Positions 55,401-63,990 of a stretch of DNA of 64,000 bases are shown here, piece after piece. The translations under genes were made by a program, and so were the position numbers. The notes beneath the pieces were generated by a model. It had not been told where the DNA came from. It searched no databases and saw nothing but the letters and a program-made list of their open reading frames with translations. Origin of the DNA: Peptostreptococcus porci (GTDB taxonomy: Bacteria > Bacillota > Clostridia > Peptostreptococcales > Peptostreptococcaceae); contig NZ_VUNE01000005.1 of the NCBI RefSeq assembly GCF_009695815.1, positions 186,001 through 250,000 on the forward strand, read 5' to 3'. Position 1 is the stretch's first letter; the number at the start of each line of letters is the position of its first letter.

Positions 55401-56098
55401 TCCGTAGTCAATGAAAAATACATATTCTTTGAAATCTTAGCCAAGTTTTCGATAATATCGTACTGTAGTGGTGTAAATCCAGTATACTCATCGACAAAAA
55501 CAGTAGCACCATTTAATTCCTCAAGTTTTGAAACCTTTCTCGCTAACACTCCGTAAACATCTTCCGTATCGAAATATTTGTTTTCGATTAATTTTTCATA
55601 TGCCTCGTAAACTTTGGAAATATCCGATAATTTGCACTTCAACGCCTCGTCATCAGCACCTCTAGTCATTGCCTGTAAATCTTGAACTGTCATATTGTTC
55701 TGTTTAAGCTCTATTATCATATCTAGCAATTTTCCTACAATACCTATTCCAGTTTTTGAGGTTTTAAATGTCTTCAATTCACTTGCCACAGAATCCACAG
55801 CCCTACATACAATCATATTTCTAGCACTTTTACTTATTTTTTTCTCTTTTAAACCACCTGCTTTGGTAAACACAATATTTCCAAGTGTAGAAAAACTGAC
55901 AACTCTTATCCTAAAATACGGATCTTTATTATGGAGAAGTCTGTTACTTAGCTTCTTTTCTATCTCGTAGGTATATTTTTCCGGAACCAGATAGTAAATC
56001 GGCTTTTCATCAAATTTTTGTGCTTCCTCAAAACAAAGATCCAACATCTTATCAGTTTTGTGGCAATCCATTCTTCCTATTACAAAACCTACTCCCAT
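52496..56098 (-). CDS. addB: ATP-dependent helicase/nuclease subunit B (AddB)
   Basis: A 1200-residue partner of AddA. The N-terminal region (IYYLVPEKYTYEIEKKL) is an inactive helicase-like fold used for Chi recognition. The C-terminal nuclease has GKIDRVDI, VVDYKSS and QLQLFVYMNA, followed by CDYCEYISVCK, part of the 4Fe-4S cluster that staples the nuclease domain; the other Cys is in YSYCPFSFF. Residues about 280-325 are a pentapeptide array (see the repeat entry). The start AGGAGAATAGAGT-ATG overlaps the upstream nuclease gene by ten bases. Confidence 0.95.
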   Translation of the reverse strand: MGVGFVIGRMDCHKTDKMLDLCFEEAQKFDEKPIYYLVPEKYTYEIEKKLSNRLLHNKDPYFRIRVVSFSTLGNIVFTKAGGLKEKKISKSARNMIVCRAVDSVASELKTFKTSKTGIGIVGKLLDMIIELKQNNMTVQDLQAMTRGADDEALKCKLSDISKVYEAYEKLIENKYFDTEDVYGVLARKVSKLEELNGATVFVDEYTGFTPLQYDIIENLAKISKNMYFSLTTDLKRLNSKKGVFSKTNISYLKINEICKNNNIPRLKDINLNYLENKNIDGRAIDSKIVENENVNTKNVKDETVKNEIVKSEDVNSRTENSETVDNNALLHLEKNISEFRPMVFCEKCDLPIRVDEFRNYYDEVDFVLNEVERLVKKKGFRYNEITICSRNLDTYSHIIKGVFEKSGVNIFLDEKISAKNNPFIVLIFSILNMKKENFSYSSVFQYLKSGLVNIDNDSVHKLENFVLANGIKGKKWFDIWKDKVSRNVEDEDDETVLEKLSEEINEINRVRESVMIPISNLTDKLKGRNTVAEICKYLYEFTIEIELPQTLEKIIADFESREDLYKAKEYAQVWNIFVEMLDELVEFMGDEKIGIEKFINLMESHISEIELGIIPPARDQVLVTSIDRMKNPNTKALFILGVNDGVFPSTVSDNALISDYDKEKLNKGGVVFDSNFESKVYDEQFLVYKAMSSSKGLIYISYPLANLEGKSLRPSPLIKKIAGIFPALKVNTHVTDTFDAVDLEAMDKNKMFELLIRNMKKIEEDDSWKSVFYFFYNDSDYREKLVKAYRAKSYFNSAGKLSISMANELYNSRNYSVSRLEKYSYCPFSFFMTYGLKAKEREVYSFTQLDSGTYSHKILDEFSKNIAKDGLDWRDISESYISNQVEMISEKIFERSGNYILNTSEKYRYFARGINLRLEKSISRMVRQVREGYFNPNGFEVEFGFLGKNSIPPIVVDLDDGKSIKLRGKIDRVDIAEKDGERYCSVVDYKSSARSIDLDRVYNGLQLQLFVYMNAITRLNKNKKMKPAGLFYSNFNSKISRIENHGEYMNLDSKDFVDRDLSENLLSGLVIKDRDVVKLFDKNLENNGTKSKVVAVQMTKDGKFNSNSTKGLTIDEYEIVDRFVIEKSREICEDIYSGNIDILPAKISNSVPCDYCEYISVCKFDDKLEGNRYRYISKLVSRNQYDDILALMTKKLREED
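55124..55258. repeat. Nine 15-bp tandem units inside addB
   Basis: Nine contiguous 15-base units, the central ones nearly identical (TTTTACAATTTCATT, TTTTACAGTTTCATC, TTTTACATTTTTAGT, GTTTACATTTTCATT), read in the protein as five-residue repeats of the form xExVx, such as DETVK, NEIVK, SEDVN. Outer units have diverged. Confidence 0.9.
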
Positions 56099-56790
56099 AC
56101 TCTATTCTCCTGAATTTCTTTTATAGTTTTTTCAATATACTCTCCATACTCCCTATGTCTTTGCTCCGAATATTTTACAAAGACATTATTATCCGAATGA
56201 GGCTGATAATAGTGCATTGAAATATTTCCTTTATCTACATTTTTCCCAATTCCCTCTCCACAGGCATACAGATATACAACAGTCTGCATCTTGCTATTTG
56301 CATCCATTTCTCGAATCTCTTTTCCTTCGGTTTTCCAATCCCAAATATCAACCCTTTCAAGCTCTGAATTACTCAAGTCTTTAAAAATGAGAACCAATAG
56401 ATCATAGATAACAAAAACTCCATTATCCAGTGTCATTTTATACTCCGGAAAAAACTTAACCCTGTCTCCATAAGTATTTTCGTACTTTTTTTTCAACCGA
56501 TATATCTTTCTTAAATTTTCAACCTGAGAACTTTCAATCAAACCGTTTGACTGATCCTCAGATGTAAAAGGCTGTATCCCAGTGAAAATCCTCTGGCAAA
56601 GCGTATGAAAATCTCGTCCAAAGGTCATTTTTTCCTCGAACTGTCTATCCTTGTCAGAATCATCACTCCAAAAGATATCCATTATATACTTTTCAAAAAA
56701 CTCTTTTTTACTCCTTTTCCACGTATTGAATAAATTTTGGCTAAAAACCAAATTCTTTAATCTATACTCCAAACGCTTCTCATCAATCAT
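56089..56790 (-). CDS. PD-(D/E)XK nuclease-domain protein
   Basis: About 233 residues. The fold is a PD-(D/E)XK (RecB/Cas4-like) nuclease: PEYKMTLDNG, IYDLLVLIF, then DIWDWKTEGKEIREMD carrying the catalytic D-x-K, and MQTVVYLYAC with the QxxxY element. The start MIDEKRLEYRLK overlaps the helicase stop by eight bases; a further upstream ATG is possible. It is probably translated with the helicase, and an AddA-like split helicase/nuclease activity is plausible. No Cas genes are near, so Cas4 is unlikely. Confidence 0.8.
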   Translation of the reverse strand: MIDEKRLEYRLKNLVFSQNLFNTWKRSKKEFFEKYIMDIFWSDDSDKDRQFEEKMTFGRDFHTLCQRIFTGIQPFTSEDQSNGLIESSQVENLRKIYRLKKKYENTYGDRVKFFPEYKMTLDNGVFVIYDLLVLIFKDLSNSELERVDIWDWKTEGKEIREMDANSKMQTVVYLYACGEGIGKNVDKGNISMHYYQPHSDNNVFVKYSEQRHREYGEYIEKTIKEIQENRVWE

Positions 56791-59140
56791 TTCCAATTCT
56801 ACCTCTAACACCATCTATTTTCCGCTTTAATTCAACAAAAAACTCAGAATCTTTTTTTGTCAGATTTAAATTTATACTCTCAATATATTTCTGCCTTGAA
56901 TTTAGCAGAAATAGACTTTTCTTTGCTCTCGTTATTCCGACGTACAGCAGTCTAACTCTCTCAGCAACCAAATCCCTTTTAAGACCAATTTCAAAATGCT
57001 TTACATCCTGTGATATTCCATTCAAAATATTTTCTATCTCCATATTTACAAATGCTTCCGGATATCTATAATCATCTCTTAAATATTTTCTATCAACCCT
57101 AAAATAATCAGTCAATTTTGAAGGAAAATCACTGTCATTGATCCCAGTAATTATTACAGCATCCCATTCAAGCCCCTTTGATTTGTGCAGAGTTGCGATT
57201 GTTATACTTCCAGGCTCAATTTCCTTTTCTCCCATGTCGTATATTCCATCAATGGCACTGTCAAAAACTCTCGAATACCTGCTGTCAAAATATGGCAATA
57301 AAGCATTTAAATCAATATTTTCGACCCTTGTCAGTCTATCAACATAGAAAAAAATATATTTTGACAGCATCTTTTCCTCATCACTTAGATTGAAACAAGA
57401 ACAAATAAATTTGATCAATTTTCCCAAATCGGATTGAGAATACTCACAAATACCCTTCACACCATCTAAGAATCTATCAAAATCTCTAAAAAATGCGTGT
57501 TCAACCATATCATCTACCCTAGTTGACAATCTCCTAAAAAATTCCTTTCGCTTATCCAGTGAATAAACCACACCTTCAATATTTGCATACAGTCTATCGG
57601 CGTTAGATTTTGGATTTGACTGCTTCAACTCTATTGGAGTAGAATATTCACTAGACTTCAAATTTAAATACTCTCCAAAAAATCCCAATATATTGGCTTT
57701 ATCTTCATCACTTAGTTCAATGCTTTCCAGCCTTTGTAAAAAGCAATTATCCAAAATTTCTATAAAATTTTCAACCCTTGTAGGAAAGATTAAAAACTCC
57801 AAAATTTTACCGATATCGCTAATCAATTTTTTTCTATGCTTTGGATTCGATCCAAGCCTCTCATGAGTAATTTCTCTCGCTTCCAAATTCTGAGAAATTG
57901 CATCCACCTCATAATTAGAAAATGTTAAAATCCCCAATGAAAAATTAGGATACTTTTCCTTGTAATAGTTACAAATAGCTACGATCTTATCCAGCTCTTC
58001 AGAGCCATTTGATACACTACTCGCATTTATCAAATATTCATCCAAATTCGGATTTTCCTTATATCCTTTTCCTTTTTCAACCTCTTCAATAAATAAATTC
58101 TCAAGAGAACCATAGTAAAGACTATCCTTATCGTTGTTTACAAACTCCACCAGTTTATTAGCCAAATCAATGATATCCCTCGAGCTTCGACCAGCCATAT
58201 TCATATTAAAGGAACAATCTGCGTTTGAACAAAAATCAATAAAATGGCTTGGATTAGAACCTGTAAACGTTCCTGTAATACTCTGATTAACGTCACCAAC
58301 TCTAACTAGGTTTTTCGATGATTTTTTTCTATTGCTCTTACCATCTGCAATAATGTCGATTATCTTTCCTTGAATCAAATTGGAATCCTGACATTCATCC
58401 TCAAAAACATATAGATATTTCTCCTGATATTTTTTTGCAATGTCGGAATTATTTGCCAAAATATTGTATGCCATCAAAAGGATGTCATCATAATCCAGAT
58501 AGCCTTCTAATCTTAGACTCTCTTGGTAGCTCGAATAAATCGGCGAAATTAGAGTCAATATCCCTCTGTATCCTGAAGATGTTATCTCTTTCAGTTTTCC
58601 ATCGTCTATATTGGCATACTTGAGTAGTCGTATTGAGTCCCTTACTAAAAAATTAAACTCTTTTTCCCATTTTTCGATAAACTTTTTATTATCCCTTTTT
58701 TCTTTACTGATAAAAAAAGTTAGCTTCTTATCATTATCGTCAATTTCTCTAAATTTTTCTATGGAATCGGAAATAATGATTCCTTTTTTTATGTCATCTA
58801 TTATTTCAAATTCATCCTCAATTAACGCCAAATTTGAATTTTCCTTGATTACCTTCATTGCGAGAGAATGAATAGTCATCACTTCAAAATTATTGCTAGA
58901 TATCTCATTATCACTCAATATTTTTCTAATTCTCGATTTGAAATTATTCGCAGCAGAATTCATATAGGTCAAAACCAATATTTTTCTCTTATCATCCTTG
59001 GAACTCATATCGCCCAATAATTTTGCTACCAAATTCGTAATAATAAAAGTTTTTCCAGCACCCGGTACAGCTTGTATTCCCATTGTACCAGAAGTGTACT
59101 CCATTATTTTCTTTTGATCTTTTCTGTATACAATACTCAT
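56783..59140 (-). CDS. UvrD/PcrA-like SF1 helicase
   Basis: A 785-residue superfamily 1A helicase. Walker A is QAVPGAGKTFIITNLV, motif Ia-like LVLTYMNSAANNFKSRI, motif II YLYVFEDECQDSNLIQG, motif III VGDVNQSITGTFTGSNP, motif V ATLHKSKGLEWDAVII and motif VI RLLYVGITRAKKSLFLL. It is distinct from addA in the same operon: shorter, without a C-terminal nuclease, which is supplied by the next gene. It resembles UvrD-like proteins seen with a separate nuclease in cyanobacteria and other bacteria. The start follows GGTGGTTT. Confidence 0.88.
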   Translation of the reverse strand: MSIVYRKDQKKIMEYTSGTMGIQAVPGAGKTFIITNLVAKLLGDMSSKDDKRKILVLTYMNSAANNFKSRIRKILSDNEISSNNFEVMTIHSLAMKVIKENSNLALIEDEFEIIDDIKKGIIISDSIEKFREIDDNDKKLTFFISKEKRDNKKFIEKWEKEFNFLVRDSIRLLKYANIDDGKLKEITSSGYRGILTLISPIYSSYQESLRLEGYLDYDDILLMAYNILANNSDIAKKYQEKYLYVFEDECQDSNLIQGKIIDIIADGKSNRKKSSKNLVRVGDVNQSITGTFTGSNPSHFIDFCSNADCSFNMNMAGRSSRDIIDLANKLVEFVNNDKDSLYYGSLENLFIEEVEKGKGYKENPNLDEYLINASSVSNGSEELDKIVAICNYYKEKYPNFSLGILTFSNYEVDAISQNLEAREITHERLGSNPKHRKKLISDIGKILEFLIFPTRVENFIEILDNCFLQRLESIELSDEDKANILGFFGEYLNLKSSEYSTPIELKQSNPKSNADRLYANIEGVVYSLDKRKEFFRRLSTRVDDMVEHAFFRDFDRFLDGVKGICEYSQSDLGKLIKFICSCFNLSDEEKMLSKYIFFYVDRLTRVENIDLNALLPYFDSRYSRVFDSAIDGIYDMGEKEIEPGSITIATLHKSKGLEWDAVIITGINDSDFPSKLTDYFRVDRKYLRDDYRYPEAFVNMEIENILNGISQDVKHFEIGLKRDLVAERVRLLYVGITRAKKSLFLLNSRQKYIESINLNLTKKDSEFFVELKRKIDGVRGRIGND

Positions 59141-59229
59141 AAACCACCATACCTCTCAACAAGCATCTATTTTTATAACCTATATAAACTATAAATACAT
59201 TATTCCATATATTAAATATAATGTTTAAT

Positions 59230-59361
59230 TATAATCTATCAAAATATCCTTAAATACACTTTTCTATATGTTAAATATAGTCTATAGAAATATACCTAAA
59301 TATACTTTTCTGTATATTAAATATGGTCTATCAAAATATCTCTAAATATATTTTCCTGTGA
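59230..59361. repeat. 46-bp tandem units at the end of the AddB-like gene
   Basis: Units begin at 59230, 59276 and 59322 with exact 46-bp period (start TATAATCTAT, TATAGTCTAT, TATGGTCTAT). The rightmost unit encodes the last 12 or so residues of the AddB-like gene; the others lie downstream of its stop. A more distant partial copy may start near 59174. This looks like tandem duplication of a gene end. Confidence 0.8.
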
Positions 59362-60900
59362 AAATCCAGAAATAGATAAATCAGACTCCAAAACGTATAT
59401 ATTTATATTCGTACAGCTCGCATTTATAAAATCTATAAAACAATCTACCTTTAATTTCGTAAAATACTCCATATAATCATTATGTACCTGTACCAAATTA
59501 TTGTCATATATATTTGATAGAGTTTTGTCGTCAAAAAAAGCCAATTCTGTAGATAATATAGACTCAACCCTAATATCATATCCGATAGAAGAAGCATCAA
59601 AAAAAACATAATGATCTCTGATAACCTTATACTCCACCAAATTATCAATATCTATAAATAACACAGAATCCATATCGATATTTTCGGAAATTCTTTTTTT
59701 ACTTAAAAACAGCGAAACATTATCTTTGATAAACTTCAAATAAAACTCCATACTTCCAAGGATATCAAGCTCTTCGTACTCTTTCAGTAGCTTTGAAATT
59801 TTTTCAATAGTTTTAATTCCAATTTCATCTTCTTCAAAATATTTTTTATACATAAATTTTAGAAATTCAGAATTATTTTCTATTTCAGATGAGCAAATCT
59901 CGTCAACAATGGCTTTAAAATAATTTTCAAGATTTTCCTTTATATCGAAATAACTTAACCCATCGTTAAAAATTTTTGTAAGCAATACTTTGTCCTGTTC
60001 ATCAACTAAAAAAATGCAGTTATTCTTTATAGCCAAAACTGAGATTGCAAAACGACCTATGTCAGTCTTTCCCATATCATCTACAATACCAGCAAAATCA
60101 ATTTTAATACCATTCTTTTCAAACACATCTATCATCGTATCATAATAAAAAGAAGTCAACTTAGGCACAACCACACAAATATTTCCAGCATTTATTTTCT
60201 TCTCAATTATAAGCTCAGATACAAGCGATTCAAGTCCTCTAAGCATATCGAAAAAGGTATCATATCTTAGATTAATATTTTTTTGACTTTGTATATCAAT
60301 ATTTTCATTACTAACAGTATCAGTTTTCTTACAATCAACCATATCTGTATTCTTAATACTAAGCATATCAAATTTTTTTTGATTGTCATTGATATTATCT
60401 ATTCCCATTACATATGAATCTACTATATCAAGATTTTTTCTGTACTCGATATATTCATTCATTCCAAATAGTTTTTGAAAATATAATTCGATCATAAGCA
60501 ACCTATCGAATAGTTTATTTTTTTTCAGAATAGATCGGTATTCCACTATTACGTTTTTCATATCAACATATGTCTGTTGCTCTCTCTTTGAAACCCTGAA
60601 TCTCAATATCCTATCAGAAATTGCCTCGACCGGAATATTTTGGTGTACAGCTTTACTCATCACCTCAAATACTTCATTCGCAATAATTATGTTGCTTGCA
60701 TTTACCATTTTGAAATATCCATCAAAGGTTCTTCTCTCATCAATAATTTTGCATAAGAGAGAAATCGATAAATCTCTGGATAAAACCTTTGGAAATATTC
60801 CATTTTCCAAAATTGGCCAAAACAGTTTTACATCCTCAATAATCGAATAATCATCAATATTATTTTTTGTCATATTATTGTTCAAAACACTTTTTTCCAT
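59317..60900 (-). CDS. AddB-like or inactive UvrD-like protein of the helicase/nuclease set
   Basis: About 527 residues with no Walker A, no nuclease motif and no membrane segment. The segment ASNIIIANEVFEVMS through YRSILKKNKLFDRLLMIELY and NICVVVPKLTSFYYDTMIDVF resembles regions of degenerate SF1 helicases (AddB-type, COG3893) by eye only. A low-complexity stretch of Asn/Asp-rich sequence lies near residues 185-215. It is the first gene of the string ahead of the helicase, 176 bp upstream with a tandem repeat at the junction. A structural or DNA-binding partner of the helicase/nuclease is inferred; certainty is low. Confidence 0.55.
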   Translation of the reverse strand: MEKSVLNNNMTKNNIDDYSIIEDVKLFWPILENGIFPKVLSRDLSISLLCKIIDERRTFDGYFKMVNASNIIIANEVFEVMSKAVHQNIPVEAISDRILRFRVSKREQQTYVDMKNVIVEYRSILKKNKLFDRLLMIELYFQKLFGMNEYIEYRKNLDIVDSYVMGIDNINDNQKKFDMLSIKNTDMVDCKKTDTVSNENIDIQSQKNINLRYDTFFDMLRGLESLVSELIIEKKINAGNICVVVPKLTSFYYDTMIDVFEKNGIKIDFAGIVDDMGKTDIGRFAISVLAIKNNCIFLVDEQDKVLLTKIFNDGLSYFDIKENLENYFKAIVDEICSSEIENNSEFLKFMYKKYFEEDEIGIKTIEKISKLLKEYEELDILGSMEFYLKFIKDNVSLFLSKKRISENIDMDSVLFIDIDNLVEYKVIRDHYVFFDASSIGYDIRVESILSTELAFFDDKTLSNIYDNNLVQVHNDYMEYFTKLKVDCFIDFINASCTNINIYVLESDLSISGFSQENIFRDILIDHI

Positions 60901-61039
60901 CAAAACCACCATAAAAATTCTTTTAAAATATTGTAATTAACATACAAAGCTGTTACTACAATTATATCATAAAAACAAACAATCTAATAATAGGACATAA
61001 TAAATTCAGTGTCTTTTAGTTGCTCTTACAATATAAAAG

Positions 61040-61073
61040 ATCCCTCTATAGAAATTTTCCATAGAAGGACCAG
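61040..61073 (-). terminator. Terminator after the PadR operon
   Basis: On the minus strand CCTTCTAT pairs with ATAGAGGG and an inner GAAA/TTTC stem extends it; CTTTTATATT follows. The gap between this and the AddB-like gene has nothing else recognised. Confidence 0.65.
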
Positions 61074-61184
61074 CAGTCTTATATTATATTTACATATTCA
61101 TTATACTTATATATTCATTATATATGATTTTTTAACGTTATTATTTACATTTTTCTTATATGAATTATTTAGATGATCAGCTCT

Positions 61185-62819
61185 CTAATCGACAATTCTC
61201 AAACTCTTTGCGTTAACCTCAATTTTAGGATTCTCTACAGTTTTAGAATTATCTGAATAAATCAAATGTCTTAAGCTTCCATCATATTTCTTATCATTTA
61301 TTCGCTGAAGTATTTTATCATTAGAAATCTTTCTATATAAAATATATTTTAAATCAAGTTCATCAGTTGTACTTATTTTTAAATTCGGATTAAATCCATC
61401 TACAACAAATAACTTCGCTCTATAATTTGCCGAATTAATTTTAATGGTATCAGAAACCCCTTTTCCAGCGACAATAAATACATCAAAATCTGAATTAACA
61501 GTTGAAGCACCAATATATTCATTATTTTTTAAGTTCAAACTAAATTGTGCTTCATCTTTTTTGAATATATCGATCAAATTCTTAATATCTTGATTATCAC
61601 CTGATTTTGCCTTTATATTATCATAAAAAGAAACATTACCAAGCTTATTGCTTTCAATATCACTCAAATCAGCTTCCATTTGATCCAAATCCTCATCATA
61701 AGATTCATCATCACTTTCAGAATTTAACTTTTGAAGTCTTGATAAATGAGCAGATATTTCACTTTTAACCGATTCAAGAATAGCTTCCTCTCTATTTATC
61801 TTCTCGTATTCATCATATCGAATTTCAAAATCACCTAATTTTATTTTTTCGTCGACATTTATTAGAATTTCATCAGCGATCTTTTTCCCTTTAGAGTTTA
61901 ATTCAATCAAGGATTTTGAGGCAGTATTTACCACCAATGTTTTAATTTTCAAGTTATTGTCAAGATGATGTGAAGAATCTGAATCATCAAATGAATATTC
62001 ATTCGCATAATTGAAATTCAATACAGCCTTATTATTTTTTACTTCGAATCTATCTATTTTGCTTTCAGAATTGATTTTTCTCATTATAGGAGGAGTGTAC
62101 ATACTGTCAGATATAGAGAAATTTTTCACCATATCCTTATCAATGTTTATTCCACCAATACTATTGAAGCCATTAATAGATGCCAAATCTACATTGACAG
62201 ACGTCGGCAAATACACATCGACAACATTATAAACCTTTTCGTATTTTTCCCTATTTTTTATGTCACTTTCGTAACCAGAGTTATCATCAAAGTATGGATC
62301 GTCCACACCTATATTCAACCAATATTTTTTAATCTTTGCACCATGACTAGCAGCCAAACCAAGAGCACCTTTTACAGTTTCTTTTGCCTCTCTTGTATTT
62401 TTTATCAACGAAAAATAGTGATCATTGTTTTCTGCTCTGTAATTATTATTTAGAGCATCTATATTTAGGTTCAGCATTTTATTCTTTTCATCTACACCCA
62501 AAGTTAATACACCATTATCCACATTGGCTGTGAAAACTTCTTTTCCGACCTTAGAATCCATCTTTACAAATGCCCTATTATCATTAGATTTTTTTATGTT
62601 CAATATAGTTCTTTGTGAAATATCATTATCGCTAAAAAGATTCAGCTTTATCAATTTGACAGCTTTGTCTGTGTCTAGAACATCTTCCTTAACCACTAGC
62701 TCTTTCTTCTTTTTTTCGATATAAAAATTGACCTTATCTACTGAGGAGTTCACCGTAAAAATCGATCCAACAATACCTACAATTAATAAGCAACACGCAA
62801 TTATAGAAATCTTTTTCAT
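61185..62819 (-). CDS. Large cell-envelope protein, possible DUF4097-type
   Basis: A 544-residue protein with an N-terminal membrane helix or signal anchor (KKISIIACCLLIVGIVGSIF) and a long extracytoplasmic part rich in Asn, Asp and Ser. In PadR-DUF1700 operons the third gene usually encodes a DUF4097 adhesin-like protein, and this position fits, although I see no clear DUF4097 repeat. A coiled segment lies around residues 345-395 (EEAILESVKSEISAHLSRLQ). The C-terminal third contains beta-strand-like segments (KSGDNQDIKNLID). Function unknown. Confidence 0.6.
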   Translation of the reverse strand: MKKISIIACCLLIVGIVGSIFTVNSSVDKVNFYIEKKKKELVVKEDVLDTDKAVKLIKLNLFSDNDISQRTILNIKKSNDNRAFVKMDSKVGKEVFTANVDNGVLTLGVDEKNKMLNLNIDALNNNYRAENNDHYFSLIKNTREAKETVKGALGLAASHGAKIKKYWLNIGVDDPYFDDNSGYESDIKNREKYEKVYNVVDVYLPTSVNVDLASINGFNSIGGINIDKDMVKNFSISDSMYTPPIMRKINSESKIDRFEVKNNKAVLNFNYANEYSFDDSDSSHHLDNNLKIKTLVVNTASKSLIELNSKGKKIADEILINVDEKIKLGDFEIRYDEYEKINREEAILESVKSEISAHLSRLQKLNSESDDESYDEDLDQMEADLSDIESNKLGNVSFYDNIKAKSGDNQDIKNLIDIFKKDEAQFSLNLKNNEYIGASTVNSDFDVFIVAGKGVSDTIKINSANYRAKLFVVDGFNPNLKISTTDELDLKYILYRKISNDKILQRINDKKYDGSLRHLIYSDNSKTVENPKIEVNAKSLRIVD

Positions 62820-62833
62820 CTATCTCACCTCCA

Positions 62834-63439
62834 CTACTTTATTTTTGTACTACGAGAAATATATCCATATACTCTTTTATTAATAAAAACACCGAGCTTA
62901 ACTAAATAAAATCCTGCTATTGCCACCAAAATTAAGACAGAAACAATTGCTAGAATCGGAAATAATGCAAAAAACTTAACTTCTCCAATAATTTCATAAG
63001 TTGCAAACAAATATGGCATAAACAGCAACATGAACAACCCAACACCAATTATAGACAAAGCACTAAACACAACTACAGGAAAATATATTACATCGAATAG
63101 TGCAAGAGCAACTTTCTCAAAAAATCTAATAAAACCATGAAAAATTAAATCTACCTGAAATCTTTTGTCAGTGATTATTCCATCATTTATGTTGTTTCTA
63201 GCATACATATCATTTCTATCACGCACATCATCCCTATCGTATATATCCATCTCTTCTACAATCTTTTTGGGATCTCCGAGAGAATCTACCAGCTCCAATT
63301 CGCTTTTCCCTTCGATAATACCATCAGTGAAATACTCTTCGTAATCTCTGACTATATCCTCAATCTCCTTTTCATCAATATTACTATATGTTTGTCTCAA
63401 GTTTAATCTCAATTCGGATAAGAATTCCTTTTTATTCAT
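62834..63439 (-). CDS. DUF1700 (HAAS-domain) membrane protein
   Basis: About 200 residues: an N-terminal helical HAAS domain (MNKKEFLSELRLNLRQTYSN, YEEYFTDGIIEGKSELELVD) followed by three or four membrane helices from about residue 105. These proteins work with PadR regulators, probably as envelope-stress or antibiotic-sensing partners (inference from context). The MNKKEF start is used; ATG codons nine, eight and four codons upstream cannot be excluded, and the region overlaps the padR end. Confidence 0.8.
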   Translation of the reverse strand: MNKKEFLSELRLNLRQTYSNIDEKEIEDIVRDYEEYFTDGIIEGKSELELVDSLGDPKKIVEEMDIYDRDDVRDRNDMYARNNINDGIITDKRFQVDLIFHGFIRFFEKVALALFDVIYFPVVVFSALSIIGVGLFMLLFMPYLFATYEIIGEVKFFALFPILAIVSVLILVAIAGFYLVKLGVFINKRVYGYISRSTKIK

Positions 63440-63452
63440 TATTCTTTCCATA

Positions 63453-63776
63453 CTATTCACCATCAATCCCTCTCCTTAAAATCAAATCTACACCTTTTAC
63501 AAAATCATACCACTCTTTCTTTTGTTGATTCAAAAACTCTATTCCAGATTCGGTTAAACTATAGTATTTTCTAGCAGGACCACCACTAGAATCAACCATA
63601 TATGTTTCAAAATATTTTTCTTTTGTAAGTCGTCTGAGAATAGGATAAATAGTTCCTTCATTTACATCCATACTCTCAGAAATATTTCGAACAATTTCAT
63701 AACCGTACATATCTTTATAATAGATCATCGCCAACACACATAATTCCAAAGCACCCTTCCTGAATTGTGTATTCAA
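63453..63776 (-). CDS. PadR family transcription regulator
   Basis: A 107-residue winged-helix regulator starting at TTG: MNTQFRKGALELCVLAMIYY, with EGTIYPILRRLTKEKYFETY as the recognition part and the C-terminal dimerisation helix. The start with AAGGTGG upstream gives the family's usual N-terminus; GTG codons just before are less likely. It represses its own operon in known cases. An inverted pair AGTTG/CAACT near 63810-63835 may be its operator. Confidence 0.88.
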   Translation of the reverse strand: MNTQFRKGALELCVLAMIYYKDMYGYEIVRNISESMDVNEGTIYPILRRLTKEKYFETYMVDSSGGPARKYYSLTESGIEFLNQQKKEWYDFVKGVDLILRRGIDGE

Positions 63777-63867
63777 ATATCTCACCACCTTATTATATAT
63801 TTTACGGTTTTAAGTTGAGTTTATAATCGCAACTCTTTAGAAATGTGTTTATATTCCCCTCTATTAC

Positions 63868-63990
63868 TACTCTTTATTCGTTTTTTTTCGTTTTATTCGC
63901 TTTTTTTCTTTATTTGTCTTTTTTTATTCGTTTTTATTCGCTTTTTTTGTCTTTATTAGTCTTTTTTGCTTGCTTTTATTACTTCTCGTA
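63868..63990. repeat. T-rich low-complexity array upstream of padR
   Basis: Variants of TTTATTCG, TTTTTTT and CTTTATTNGTC recur with no fixed period for about 120 bp. No gene is seen in this segment. It may host a promoter of the next gene beyond the window. Confidence 0.6.

Noticed and set aside
56089-56790. Cas4 or CRISPR-associated nuclease
   Set aside because: The fold type is shared with Cas4, but no cas genes or direct-repeat/spacer array is in the window, and it is coupled to a UvrD-like helicase.
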